A DNA stretch of 64,000 nucleotides, from the NCBI GenBank assembly GCA_963718405.1, contig CAVQYZ010000001.1:496001-560000 (forward strand), written 5' to 3'. This DNA comes from Bog-756 sp963718405. GTDB taxonomy: Bacteria > Actinomycetota > Acidimicrobiia > Acidimicrobiales > RAAP-2. The position numbers were made by a program, and so were the translations under genes. Under the pieces are notes generated by a model that saw only the letters and a program-made list of their open reading frames with translations, did no database searches and had not been told where the DNA came from. Of the stretch, positions 17,495 to 27,656 are shown one piece after another. Position 1 is the first letter of the stretch. The number at the start of each line of letters is the position of its first letter.

Positions 17495-18088
17495 ATGATT
17501 CTCATTGCTGTACCCGACAGCGCTGTTGCTCAGGGTGCTGCTGATCTGGCACTCAAGATCGAAGCACCGTTTCTCGTGAGGCACAGCGAACGGACCTTTC
17601 AACTCGGCGCCCAGCTACTCGCCTCTGCCAACCGTGAGTTCGACGCCGAACTGCTCTATGTGGCGAGCATGTTGCACGACATTGCCTTGGGTTCCGAGTT
17701 TGGCGACGATGTGACACCCTTCCAGTTCACTGGTGGTGGCGTTGCCGCAAGCCTCCTCATCAACGCCGACAGGTCGGTTGCCAGCGCTTCGCTCGTCTTC
17801 GACGCCATTGCGTTGCACATGGAGTTGAGTAGTGCGGAAGACACGCGACCCGAAGTGGCCGGTGTCCACCTCGGTGCTGCCGCCGACGTGGTCGGACTAC
17901 GATTGGACCAAATCTCGCCGGCGTTGGTCGAGGCCGTCGTCACCGAATCGCCGCGGCTCGGCATGAAGAGGGCGTTCGCCGAGGTGATCGGAGCGGAGGC
18001 TGAAAAGAAACCGTATTCGAGCGCAGCGAATCTCGTTCGGAGTTTTCACTTCCTCGATCTCATCGATGCGGCGCCGTTCGATGAATAG
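17495..18088 (+). CDS. HD-domain phosphohydrolase-like protein
   Basis: About 197 residues from the ATG at 17495, which is chosen because AAAGGAG lies 7 bases upstream; an earlier in-frame ATG at 17459 lacks one. The HD pair is in YVASMLHDIAL, with an upstream His in LVRHSERTFQLG and a further His in FDAIALHMEL, the usual metal ligands. The closest type is the small cyanamide-hydratase-like or HDIG-type hydrolases. The substrate cannot be named. It stands alone between the DinB-like and LysR genes. Confidence 0.82.
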   Translation: MILIAVPDSAVAQGAADLALKIEAPFLVRHSERTFQLGAQLLASANREFDAELLYVASMLHDIALGSEFGDDVTPFQFTGGGVAASLLINADRSVASASLVFDAIALHMELSSAEDTRPEVAGVHLGAAADVVGLRLDQISPALVEAVVTESPRLGMKRAFAEVIGAEAEKKPYSSAANLVRSFHFLDLIDAAPFDE

Positions 18089-18335
18089 GCAGAGTGTGCC
18101 CGACAAGGGCCGGTTGGATGCTGATTCGCCATCGAGGTCGTCGGCCATCGAGGTCGTCGTCAACGCTCACCGGAGGCCCGCAGGACGCTGTGGCGATTCG
18201 TCCAATCCCAAGACCGGTCTGGTGATAAGGACATCACCGACGAACTTCTGGCCTAGCCCATCTGCTATCTGCTCGGAGCTAGGTTGCGTGCAGCCTCCAC
18301 ATAGGACCTAGAAGAACCATGCAATGCTTACATGT

Positions 18336-19238
18336 ATGGATCTTGTGCTGCTCGAATCCCTAGTGGTCGTAGCCGACGAAGGCTCACTCACCGCTGCGGC
18401 CGACCGACTGCACGTCAGCCAGTCGGCTCTCACACGTCGACTGCAACAGCTTGAACGCGAACTCGGTGCCGACTTGCTCGTCAGGGGTAGGCATGGCGCC
18501 GAACTCACAGGACTCGGGAAGTCGACCATTGCTCACGCTCGCAGCCTTCTCTCTCAGTACGACGAAATGCTGAGGGATCTTTCCGAAAGACAGGGGCTGA
18601 CGGTAGGCACAGTCAGAATCGGCGGTGGCGCCACCGTTACCTCGTTTATCCTCCCTCCAGCGATCGCTAGGTTTCAGAGCGAGCATCCTGGAATCCGCTT
18701 TTACGTCAAGGAGGCCGGGAGTCTTGAGATCGCTGCCGACGTAGGCAGCGGCGCCATCGAAGTGGGAGTGGTGACCCTCCCGGTCCCGGATCGCTCACTG
18801 AACGTGTGCCACTTGATGCGAGACGACATTGTTCTGGTGGGTCGCCGGGATCATCACCTCGCCGGTCGAAAGGTTCGGGCAACTGATCTAAAGGGACTTC
18901 CCATGATCGCCTTCGAATCAGGAAGCGCCATCCGCCAGATTATCGACGCTCATCTTGCCCAAGCGGGGGTCGAGGTCGACGTGTGCATGGAATTGCGGTC
19001 GATCCCATCGATCCTGCGAATGGTTGTGGCCACCCACAGTTTTGCGTTTGTCAGCCGGGCCGGCCTTTCGAGTGAACCGGATCTGTGCTGCATTGACGTC
19101 CGGGGTCTGAAGGTCCAGAGGAAGCTGGCTCTCGTAACACGAGCTGGATTCCCGCTATCTCCGGCCGCGCAATCATTCGCGACGTACCTCAACTTGTTGA
19201 CCGTGCATTCGGCCATCCAATCGCCAATGACCACCTGA
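18336..19238 (+). CDS. LysR-type transcriptional regulator
   Basis: About 300 residues. The N-terminal winged helix is clear: MDLVLLESLVVVADEGSL, then AADRLHVSQSALTRRLQQLE. The substrate-binding domain follows (VRIGGGATVTSFILPPAIA onward). I start at the ATG at 18336, which gives the family's normal N terminus; an ATG at 18324 would add four residues. No divergent gene is adjacent, so its target is not evident. The 235 bp upstream (18089-18323) hold no gene. Confidence 0.92.
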   Translation: MDLVLLESLVVVADEGSLTAAADRLHVSQSALTRRLQQLERELGADLLVRGRHGAELTGLGKSTIAHARSLLSQYDEMLRDLSERQGLTVGTVRIGGGATVTSFILPPAIARFQSEHPGIRFYVKEAGSLEIAADVGSGAIEVGVVTLPVPDRSLNVCHLMRDDIVLVGRRDHHLAGRKVRATDLKGLPMIAFESGSAIRQIIDAHLAQAGVEVDVCMELRSIPSILRMVVATHSFAFVSRAGLSSEPDLCCIDVRGLKVQRKLALVTRAGFPLSPAAQSFATYLNLLTVHSAIQSPMTT

Positions 19239-19423
19239 ACACGCCCAAGGCGGCGCTGCATCGTGGTAGTCCTCCGCCTTGCCGCCCCGATGGAATTCCT
19301 CCGTCCCGCCGCGTGATCCCTGTTGCCACGACTGCATCCATGCCGGTCCGTTCATATATGAGGGCTATGCATGTAAACCCGGCTAAAGATGCACTTTACT
19401 AATGGGACGGGATTCCTTACGTT

Positions 19424-20257
19424 GTGACCGTGACGGATCAAACGAACCAGGGCGCGGGAGCGGGCGAGTCCACAGACAGGGCAGTCAGATCGACCAGTTT
19501 CGGGAAGGTCGCCGCTCAATTCGATGAGTTTCGATTGGGTCCACCGGAGGAAGTCATCTCGTGGCTCTTTCCTGCGCCAGTCGACACCGTGGTCGATGTC
19601 GGGGCAGGGACGGGGGCCCTGACCCGGCTGTTGCCTCTCGTAGCCCACCACGTCGTGGCGGTCGAGCCCGACTCCGAAATGCGGGCAGTTCTGGCATCTT
19701 CGGTTGAGGGGATCGAAATCGTCGATGGGAAGGGGGAGCAGTTGCCCCTACCGTCGAACTCGGCAGACGCCATCGTGGCATCCGGGTCGTGGCATTGGAT
19801 CGAACCGGCCGCCGGATTTGCTGAGGCGGCCCGTGTCCTCCGTCCTGGTGGACTGCTCGCTGTCATGTGGGTGGGACCTGACCCAGACGGCGCCTTCATG
19901 ACGCAGTCCCGTGCTGTCGTCGCCCAGGCGGCCTCCGATGGTGCCGCCTTGGGACCTACGGTCTCGGGGGACTTCACTGCCGACTTCTTCACGTTCGACA
20001 CTCCCGAGCGAAGTGGTTTCAGCCCGCCGGACCACCGCTATTTCCGTTGGCAGCTCCCCCTGACCGCCGAAGAGATCATTGGGCTTTTGGGTACGCTGAG
20101 TTGGGTCATTGTGATGGACGATGCCGACCGAAGCGAGCTCTTCGCAACGGCTCGCAGACTCCTCCGGGACTTCTTGGGGGTTGAGGGAGAGGTCACTGTC
20201 GACGTCGACTTTGTATGTCAGGTCTATGCATCCCGCGTTGCATCGGCTGCACCGTGA
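19424..20257 (+). CDS. Class I SAM-dependent methyltransferase
   Basis: A 277-residue protein with motif I VVDVGAGTGALTRLL, the acidic end of strand 2 in VVAVEPDSEM, and post-motif VLRPGGLLAVMWVG. It resembles small-molecule methyltransferases of the UbiE/Coq5-like Methyltransf_11 type. The start is a GTG. Substrate unknown. It follows the LysR gene on the same strand after a 185-bp gap with AT-rich stretches, so it may have its own promoter. Confidence 0.9.
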   Translation: MTVTDQTNQGAGAGESTDRAVRSTSFGKVAAQFDEFRLGPPEEVISWLFPAPVDTVVDVGAGTGALTRLLPLVAHHVVAVEPDSEMRAVLASSVEGIEIVDGKGEQLPLPSNSADAIVASGSWHWIEPAAGFAEAARVLRPGGLLAVMWVGPDPDGAFMTQSRAVVAQAASDGAALGPTVSGDFTADFFTFDTPERSGFSPPDHRYFRWQLPLTAEEIIGLLGTLSWVIVMDDADRSELFATARRLLRDFLGVEGEVTVDVDFVCQVYASRVASAAP

Positions 20258-20756
20258 TCATTGTGGCGACCACGTTGGCGATGAGCCTCGCCGGTTGAAG
20301 CTCTGGGATATCCACGTCAGCCGCACAACCGGGCACGGTTTCCGATGAGCTCGACGCTGAGACGGGGCCATGGGTGCGCAGATCGCACGGTCCGCCGGTT
20401 GCCCTTTGCTGAAGTAGTAACCGTTCAGGGCCTCGACATTCTGGGCTGGTCGGATGGGGAGTACGGCCCTTGCGACGGGCATGGGTTACGGAATGCTCTG
20501 GAAGGCGGTTGTGGCCTGATGGTTGCGGACCTCGTGGAATCCGTCCCGGGCCCTCGGCGTGGTCAACATGGCCGTGCTCGTCCGGCTGTCCGATCTCTGC
20601 TCCGTGGGCGTGACCCGGCCGACCCGGCCCCTCTCACCGACCGCTCCCCTCGACCGCCCCCTGAGACCCACCCTTGATGGCATGCTCAGAAGGACCCGAC
20701 CCAAGAGAACCCGACCGAGTCCGACCCCGAAACCCAACCAACGAAGGAGCTACGGC
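20258..20756. other. Gene-free interval of about 500 bp
   Basis: No protein I can recognise is encoded on either strand. The right end is low complexity (repeated CCGAC/GACCC words), and AAGGAG at 20744-20749 serves the sulfatase start. Confidence 0.5.
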
Positions 20757-22307
20757 ATGGCCCATGACCCGGTGGTCGCTGAAGCGATCCGCACCTCCGA
20801 TAGCCGAGAGCCGCGTTTCACGCTCCCAGAACAGGAGCAACGGGCCAACGTGGCCCTGAACAAGTACCGGGGGGCCGACGGCAAGCGCCCCAACATCTTG
20901 ATGATCCTCTTCGACGACGTGGGCTGGGGGGACTTCGGTTGCTACGGCGGAGGCGTGGCCGTGGGCGCGCCGACCCCCAACATCGACAGACTGGCCAGGA
21001 AAGGCACCCTCCTCACTTCGTGCTACTCGGAGCCGTCGTGCACGCCGTCACGGGCCTCGTTCATGACCGGGAGACTGCCCATGCGCCACGGCCTCCTCCG
21101 ACCTCCCATGTATGGACAGCCTGGCGGTCTCGACGGGGAGGTCACAGTGGCCCAACTCCTCTCCGACTCGGGCTACGTGACCCAGGCGGTGGGGAAGTGG
21201 CACATGGGCGAGAACCGGGAGTCGCAGCCCCAACACGTGGGCTTCGACGACTTCTACGGCTTTCTCTCGGTGTCCGACATGTACACGGAGTGGCGGGATC
21301 CCAACTTCTTTCCCGAGATCGTCTACAGCGAGGAGCGCACCAGGTGGGTGGAGAACCTGCCCTTCAACAAGTGCTTCGTGCACGCCAGCCGGGGCGGTGA
21401 GGTCGAGAACGTGGAGGAGGTGACGGTCCCGGTCCTCTCATTGCTCGACGACAAGTGGGCCGAGTACTCCCTCGACTTCATCCGGAAGATGGGTGGCACC
21501 GCCAGCCCCAACGTCAGCGCCTCCGATCGACGCCCGTGGTTCCTCTACCACTGCACACGGGGGGCCCACTTCGACAACTACCCCCACGAGCGGTTCCTCG
21601 GCACCTCCCCGGCCAAGCACCCCTACAAGGACACCATCATCGAACTGGACGACATCGTGGGACGGCTGGTGGCCGAGTTGGAGGCCACCGGGCAGCTGGA
21701 GGACACCCTCGTCTTCCTGTCCTCGGACAACGGGCCGGAGATGGAGACCTGGCCCGACGCCGCCTACTCGCCCTTCCGGAGCGCCAAGGGATCGACCTGG
21801 GAGGGGGGCCAGCGGGTGCCGGGCATCGTCTCGTGGCCCGGGATGGTGGCCGCCGACCGGGCCACCGACGGCCTCTTCTCCCAGATGGACCTGTTCAACA
21901 CGTTCCTGACCCTGGCCGACGCCGACGACGCCATTCCCGACGACCGGTACATCGACGGAGTGGACCAGACGTCATTTCTTCTCGACCCGACCGGGGAGTC
22001 CAACCGCAAGTACCTCTACTACTGGCTGACCAACGTGTTCTCGGCCCTCCGGGTGGGGGAGTGGAAGTTCATGGTGGCCTCCACCTCTGACGACGACCGG
22101 GACTGCCTCAACCTGGGTGGCTTCACCGGGGTGACCCAGAAGTACTCCCACGGCCGGCTGTACAACCTGTACCTCGACCCCAAGGAGAGCCGGAGCTACA
22201 TGATCCGCAAGCTGGCCTACATCGACAGCTTCACCAGCGGGATCGCCAAGCACTTCTCGACCTTCGGCCGGTACCCGCCCAAACAGCCCATTGCCGCCAT
22301 GAGCTGA
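20757..22307 (+). CDS. Sulfatase (arylsulfatase family, formylglycine-dependent)
   Basis: A 516-residue protein from the ATG at 20757, 7 bases after AAGGAG. The active-site signature Cys95 in CTPSRASFMTGR is the residue converted to formylglycine. Metal-binding acids are in LFDDVGWGDFG and SSDNGPE; the conserved GKWHMG is also present. It hydrolyses sulfate esters. No signal peptide is seen, so it is probably cytoplasmic. A sulfatase-modifying (FGE) gene is not in the window. It appears to be a single-gene unit. Confidence 0.93.
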   Translation: MAHDPVVAEAIRTSDSREPRFTLPEQEQRANVALNKYRGADGKRPNILMILFDDVGWGDFGCYGGGVAVGAPTPNIDRLARKGTLLTSCYSEPSCTPSRASFMTGRLPMRHGLLRPPMYGQPGGLDGEVTVAQLLSDSGYVTQAVGKWHMGENRESQPQHVGFDDFYGFLSVSDMYTEWRDPNFFPEIVYSEERTRWVENLPFNKCFVHASRGGEVENVEEVTVPVLSLLDDKWAEYSLDFIRKMGGTASPNVSASDRRPWFLYHCTRGAHFDNYPHERFLGTSPAKHPYKDTIIELDDIVGRLVAELEATGQLEDTLVFLSSDNGPEMETWPDAAYSPFRSAKGSTWEGGQRVPGIVSWPGMVAADRATDGLFSQMDLFNTFLTLADADDAIPDDRYIDGVDQTSFLLDPTGESNRKYLYYWLTNVFSALRVGEWKFMVASTSDDDRDCLNLGGFTGVTQKYSHGRLYNLYLDPKESRSYMIRKLAYIDSFTSGIAKHFSTFGRYPPKQPIAAMS

Positions 22308-22464
22308 TCGCCGGACCGGCCGGCCCCCCTGGGACGCCGGCCCCGCCCCGACCAGCGGACCCCTTCCGGACCCGGCGCCCCGGGCCCGGACGAACGGTCC
22401 TGCCCGTCACACCCGACCGCTACCGTGAGGGAATCGCCATAAGCACCCGACGGGACTGTCCACG

Positions 22465-25400
22465 ATGATCACCTCTGCCGACCGGGTCCTGCTGGCCCGG
22501 CTGGTGGGGGAGAGCACCTTCAAACGCGGTGTGGGCTATGCCCGAACCGGTGCGGTGCGAAAGGCCACCTGGAGCCCCGGCGGCACCCGGGTGGTCGGGG
22601 AGATCCAGGGCGGCGAGGAGCGGCCGTACTACGCCTCGGTCCAGCTGACCCGGTCGTCGGGCGACCGGCTGTCGTCGTTCGACGGCACCTGTACCTGTCC
22701 CGTCGGATGGAACTGTAAGCACGCCGTGGCTCTGGTCCTCGCCGGCGAGTATCAGGACGCCTCCGGACAGGCCCGGTCGCTGACCCTGGTCGACGGAGGG
22801 ACCGATCAGGCAAGGGAGGCCACAAGGGGCAAACGGGCCCCGGTCAAACGGGCCGGCGGCTCCTCCCTCCGCCAGCGTAAGACAGCCGGTTGGGAGCTCC
22901 CGCTGCTCGATCTACTGGCCGCCGGCAACGAGACCGAGCCCGAGTACCGGGGGGTCGACCCCGACGTCTGGGACGGTTCGGGAAGCCGCAGCGCCAAGCC
23001 CTTTCAGATCGGGCTGCAGTTCGAGGTGGTCACCAGCCCGCGGCGCACCAACGACGTGGCCCCCCGCTCGGGCCGGGCCGGGCCGGGCATCCGGGTCCGG
23101 CCGGTGCTCCCGGGCCAGAAGGGCAACTGGATCAGGACCGGGGTCTCGTGGTCCAACCTCGAGTACCTCCACTACGGCCGGGCCCGCACCCCCGGGGCCG
23201 TCGAACAGGTGGCGGTGGCCCGCGAGCTCCTGGCCCTCAGCCGGCTCTCCCGTCGGGGAAGCGCCTACCGCTACGGCGACGACGTGGTGTGGTTGGAGTC
23301 CATCACCAGTAGGCGCCTGTGGGACCTACTGGGCGAAGCCCGCGACCTGGGGATGGCCCTGGTCGGCGCCACCCGCCCGCCGACGCCGGTCATCGTCCAC
23401 TCCTCGTCGGCTGCGCCCGTGATGGAGGTGAGTCGCCCCGATCCGTCGGGCCTCTCCCTGACCGCGGCGTTGGTGCTGGACGGTCAGCCCATCCCGTTGG
23501 CCTCATCGGTCCTGCTGGGCTGGCCGGCCCACGGCATCGCCTGGTGGGACGACCGGTCGGCGGGCTTAGGGCCGGCCAGTCTCGAACTGGCCGCCCTGAC
23601 CACCCCGTTGGATGACGCCATGTGCGAGCTGTTGGAGACCCGGGTCCTCGACGTTCCCGCCGACGACGAGGACCGGTTCTTCCGTTCGTTCCTGCCCACG
23701 CTGCGGCGCAGGTTGCCGGTCCGCTCCTCGGATCCGGAGGTGGAGCTGCCCGAGGAGGCCACCCCGGTACTGGTGCTGTCGGTCGGGTACGGCGAGGCCC
23801 ACCGGATCGTCCTCACCTGGTTTCGGGGGACGGTCGGCTCCGAGTTCCGGGAGGCCCTGTGGGACGACCGGACCACCGGCAGCTACGGCGGTTTCGGTTA
23901 CGGCTCCTTCGGCTCCGACGCCATCGGCTCGGGGGCGGCCGGAAACCGCGCCTTCGGGGTGGGTGCCGTCGACAATGCCGCCATGGGGAACGGTGTCCCC
24001 GGCGATGTCATCGCCGGGGCCATGGTCGAGGTGGAGCGGGTGGCTGCCTCGGTCACCGAGCTGTTCGAGTACACCTCGCGAGGTAGACGACTGGCGGCGT
24101 CGGCCGAGCTGGAGGGCATGGCGGCGGTGAATTTCGCCACCGAGGTGTTGCCGCTTCTGGCCGACCTGGCCGGGGTGGAGGTCGTAGAGGACGGCCCGAT
24201 TCCCGAGTACCACGAAGAGATGGCCGCTCCGGTGGTCAGCCTGTCCGGGTCGGAATCGAAGGACAACGACTGGTTCGATCTCACCGTGACGGTGACCGTA
24301 GGCGGCCAGGCCGTCCCCTTCGCCGATCTCTTCGTGGCGCTGGCCGAGGAGCGCTCGCACCTGATCCTGCCGTCGGGGACCTACTTCTCGCTGGACCGGG
24401 ACGAGCTGCGCGAGTTGGCCCAACTCATCGCCGAGGCCCGGGCTCTGCTCGACGCCACCGACGACACCATCCGGCTCAGCCGGTTTCAGGCCAGCCTGTT
24501 CGAGGACCTCCAACGGATCGGGGTGATCACGGCCCAGGCCGGCGAGTGGGAGCAGTCGGTGCGGGCCCTGGCCGACGCTGACGACCTCACTGTGTACCCG
24601 GTTCCCGAGAGCCTGCACGCCACCCTCCGGCCCTACCAGGTGACCGGGTTCAACTGGCTGGCCTATCTCTACGAGCACCGCCTGGGCGGGATCCTGGCCG
24701 ACGACATGGGCCTGGGCAAGACCCTCGAGGCCCTGGCTCTCGATCTGCCACACCCGGGACCAGGGCCTGACCGATGCCCCCTACCTGGTGGTGGCGCCGA
24801 CCAGCGTGGTGGGGAACTGGGCCAGCGAGTGCCAGCGGTTCGCCCCCGGGCTCCGGGTGGCCACGGTCAGCGAGACCACCGCCCGCCGGGGGATGCTCCT
24901 GGCCGAGGTGGCCGGCGGCGCCGACGTGGTGATCACCTCCTACAGCCTGTTCCGGATCGAGTACGAGGAGTACGCCGCGGTGACCTGGGCCGGGCTGTTC
25001 CTCGACGAGGCCCAGTTCGCCAAAAACCGCCGCTCCCAGACCTACCAGCGGGCCAAGCTGCTACCGGTGCCGTTCAAGGTGGCCATGACCGGCACCCCGA
25101 TCGAGAACAACCTGATGGAGCTGTGGTCGCTGCTCTCGATCACCGCCGCCGGGCTGTTCGTCAACCCGGACCGCTTCGGCGAGTACTACCGGCTTGCCCA
25201 TCGAGCGGGCCGGGGACACCGAGCGCCTGGCCCAGCTGCGCCGGCGCATCCGACCGGTGATGCTGCGCCGGACCAAGGAGCAGGTGGCCTCGGACCTGCC
25301 CGACAAGCAGGAGCAGGTGCTCGAGCTGGAGCTGTCCCCCAAGCACCGGCGGGTGTACCAGACCCACCTGCAACGCGAGCGGCAGAAGGTGCTCGGTCTG

Positions 25401-26013
25401 CTCGGCGACATGAGCAAGAACCGCATGGCCATCTTCCGGTCCCTGACCCTGCTGCGCCAGGCCAGCCTGGACGTGTCCCTGATCGACGACCGGTACAGCG
25501 CCGTCCCGTCGACCAAGCTCGACGCCCTCATGGAGATGTTGGAGGACATCGTGGAGGACGGGCACCGGGTGCTGGTGTTCAGTCAGTTCACCCGGTTCCT
25601 CACCCTGGCCCGCAAGCGGATCGAGGCCGCCGGCATCGGGCTCTGCTACCTCGACGGCCGGACCCGCAAGCGCGACGAAGGTCATCGACGAGTTCCGCTC
25701 GGGGGATGCCCCGGTGTTCCTGATCAGCCTCAAGGCCGGAGGGTTCGGGCTCAACCTGACCGAGGCCGACTACTGCATCCTGCTCGACCCGTGGTGGAAC
25801 CCGGCCACCGAGGCCCAGGCCGTGGACCGGGTGCACCGGATCGGCCAGACCCGCAAGGTCATGGTCTACCGGCTGGTGGCCAAGGACACCATCGAGGAGA
25901 AGGTGATGGCCCTCAAGGCCCGCAAGTCCGCCCTGTTCGCCGACGTCATGGACGCCGGGGGACTGGAGTCGGGGGCGCTGACCGCCCGGGACATCCAAGA
26001 CCTGCTGGAGTGA
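22465..26013 (+). CDS. SWIM zinc-finger SNF2-family helicase (three frameshifts)
   Basis: Repaired length is about 1,180 residues. Near the N terminus lies a SWIM zinc finger (CTCPVGWNCKHAVALVLA). A long unassigned middle region leads to the helicase core: PYQVTGFNWL, Walker A DDMGLGKT, the DEAQ box in LFLDEAQFAKN, then RPVMLRRTKEQ, GGFGLNL and VDRVHRIGQ. Bacterial members of this family are thought to remodel or translocate on DNA or nucleoprotein; the role is not settled. Three single extra bases break the frame, near 24742, 25193 and 25680. Dropping them restores LALICHTRDQG, YYRLPIERAG and a continuous EFRSGDAPVFLIS stretch, so I treat them as likely sequence errors. Confidence 0.88.
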
Positions 26014-26140
26014 GCCGACCCGGCCACCTGGCGTGAAGGTGCGTTCACCATCGGGTCGGGGGTACGGTGAGCAGGCGCTTCTCCGTCGTTTCCACGGGGG
26101 AAACGGGGGCGCTGGATGTCCGTAGCGGGCAGGTGAACCG

Positions 26141-27358
26141 ATGCTCTACCAGGCCTACCAGACGCAACGGGACCTGACCGCCCCGGCCCGGGCTTTCGCC
26201 GGCCTGGCCTCGTGGACGCTGGGTGAGTTCCCCGACAGTTGGACCCAGAACCGGCTGACCCGCCGGCTGGCCGCCGGACTGGAGATGGTGGGCCGGGCCC
26301 GCCTGACCCACGACCGGCCTCCCTTCGGGATCGACCAGGTGATGGTGGGCAACGAGCTCACCGAGGTGCGGGAGGAGGTGGTGCTGTCCACGCCGTTCTC
26401 CAACCTCTTGCACTTCGCCAAGGACACCGCCGAGCCCCAGCCCAAAGTGCTGTTGGTGTCGGCCCTGGCCGGGCACTTCTCCACCCTGCTCCGATCGACG
26501 GTCCAGTCCTTGTCGGCCGATCACGACGTGTACGTGACCGACTGGCTCAACGCCCGCGACGTGGGGGTCGAGCACGGGCCGTTCGGGCTGGACGACTACA
26601 TCGCCCAGATCATCGGGTTTCTCGAGTTCATGGGGCCCGGGTCCCACCTGATGTCGGTGTGCCAACCGTGCCCCGCCTCGCTGGCGGCGGCGTCGGTGAT
26701 GGCCGCCGACGGGAACCCGGCCCAACCGCGCAGCCTGGTGCTGATGGCCGGCCCGGTGGACACCCGGGTGAACCCGACCAAGGTCAACGACCTGGCCCAC
26801 TCCAAGCCGCTCAGCTGGTTCGAGCAGAACGTCATCACCACCGTGCCCCTCCGCTACCCCGGGGCCATGCGGCGGGTCTACCCCGGGTTCCTCCAGCTGT
26901 CGGGGTTCGTGGCCATGAACCTCGAGCGCCACCTCAAACAGCACATCGAGCTCTACAACGACCTGGTGCGCGGGGACTACGAGGAGGCCCGGGTCATCGC
27001 CGACTTCTACGACGAGTACTTCGCGGTGCTGGACATCGCCGCCGAGTTCTACCTCGAGACCATCGACCGGGTGTTCCAACGCGAGTTGCTGGCCCAGGGC
27101 CAACTGACCTGGCAGGGCCGGCCGGTCGAGCCCGCCGCCCTGAAGCGGACCGGGCTCCTCACGGTGGAGGGCGAGAAGGACGACGTGTGCGGGGTCGGCC
27201 AGACCATGGCGGCCCAGGCTCTGTGCACCGGGATCCGGCCGGCCAGGAAGCGCCACCACCTCCAGCCCGGAGTGGGGCACTACGGGGTGTTCAGTGGGAG
27301 CCGGTGGGAGAACCAGGTCTACCCCATCGTGCGGAACTTCATCGCCGCCAACGACTGA
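26141..27358 (+). CDS. phaZ: Intracellular polyhydroxyalkanoate depolymerase
   Basis: A 405-residue alpha/beta hydrolase of the PhaZ1 type. It has Cys174 in SVCQPCPAS in place of a lipase serine, Asp347/348 in GEKDDVCG and His380 in GVGHYGVFSG, matching the Cys-Asp-His triad known from the Ralstonia enzyme. It mobilises stored polyester granules in the cytoplasm. No signal peptide is seen, as expected. It goes with the PHA synthase at 46748-48532 and a phasin-like gene at 37413-37706. Confidence 0.9.
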   Translation: MLYQAYQTQRDLTAPARAFAGLASWTLGEFPDSWTQNRLTRRLAAGLEMVGRARLTHDRPPFGIDQVMVGNELTEVREEVVLSTPFSNLLHFAKDTAEPQPKVLLVSALAGHFSTLLRSTVQSLSADHDVYVTDWLNARDVGVEHGPFGLDDYIAQIIGFLEFMGPGSHLMSVCQPCPASLAAASVMAADGNPAQPRSLVLMAGPVDTRVNPTKVNDLAHSKPLSWFEQNVITTVPLRYPGAMRRVYPGFLQLSGFVAMNLERHLKQHIELYNDLVRGDYEEARVIADFYDEYFAVLDIAAEFYLETIDRVFQRELLAQGQLTWQGRPVEPAALKRTGLLTVEGEKDDVCGVGQTMAAQALCTGIRPARKRHHLQPGVGHYGVFSGSRWENQVYPIVRNFIAAND

Positions 27359-27461
27359 TCCCTGGCTGGGCTGACCGCCGACGACTTCGATGGCTGGCTC
27401 ACAACGTGCGATCTCGATCGCGCGGGGGTTGGCGCATCAAAGGCGTCGATGAGGTTGTCCA

Positions 27462-27505
27462 AGCAGCGAAGAAGGCTTCGAGCGGAAGACCTTCTTGGCG
27501 CTGCT
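27462..27505. repeat. Long imperfect hairpin downstream of phaZ
   Basis: AGCAGCG plus AAGAAGG (27462-27475) pairs with CCTTCTT (27490-27496) and CGCTGCT (27499-27505), leaving a 2-nt bulge. It gives a 14-bp stem with a 14-nt loop. There is no T run after it. It could act as a transcript end for phaZ or be a mobile short inverted repeat. The stretch 27359-27656 otherwise holds nothing. Confidence 0.6.
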
Positions 27506-27656
27506 TCGTACCGCCTCTGAAAGCGTTCTTTCGAAGGTTATGCCACTCCTTGTGATTTTCCGACCACCCTGTGGCTGCTTGGTGCACCTTTTATTTCCTT
27601 ACATCACCTGTACCTTGGCACTGTCCGTCTTTGATCTGGTCGCGCCGCCGACCTCA

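Noticed and set aside
9995..20300. Integrated island at the tRNA gene
   Set aside because: No integrase gene and no second copy of the tRNA 3' end were seen downstream.
24700..25720. Programmed frameshifting in the SNF2 gene
   Set aside because: Three separate extra bases without a common slippery sequence, each restoring a conserved motif when removed, fit sequencing error better.
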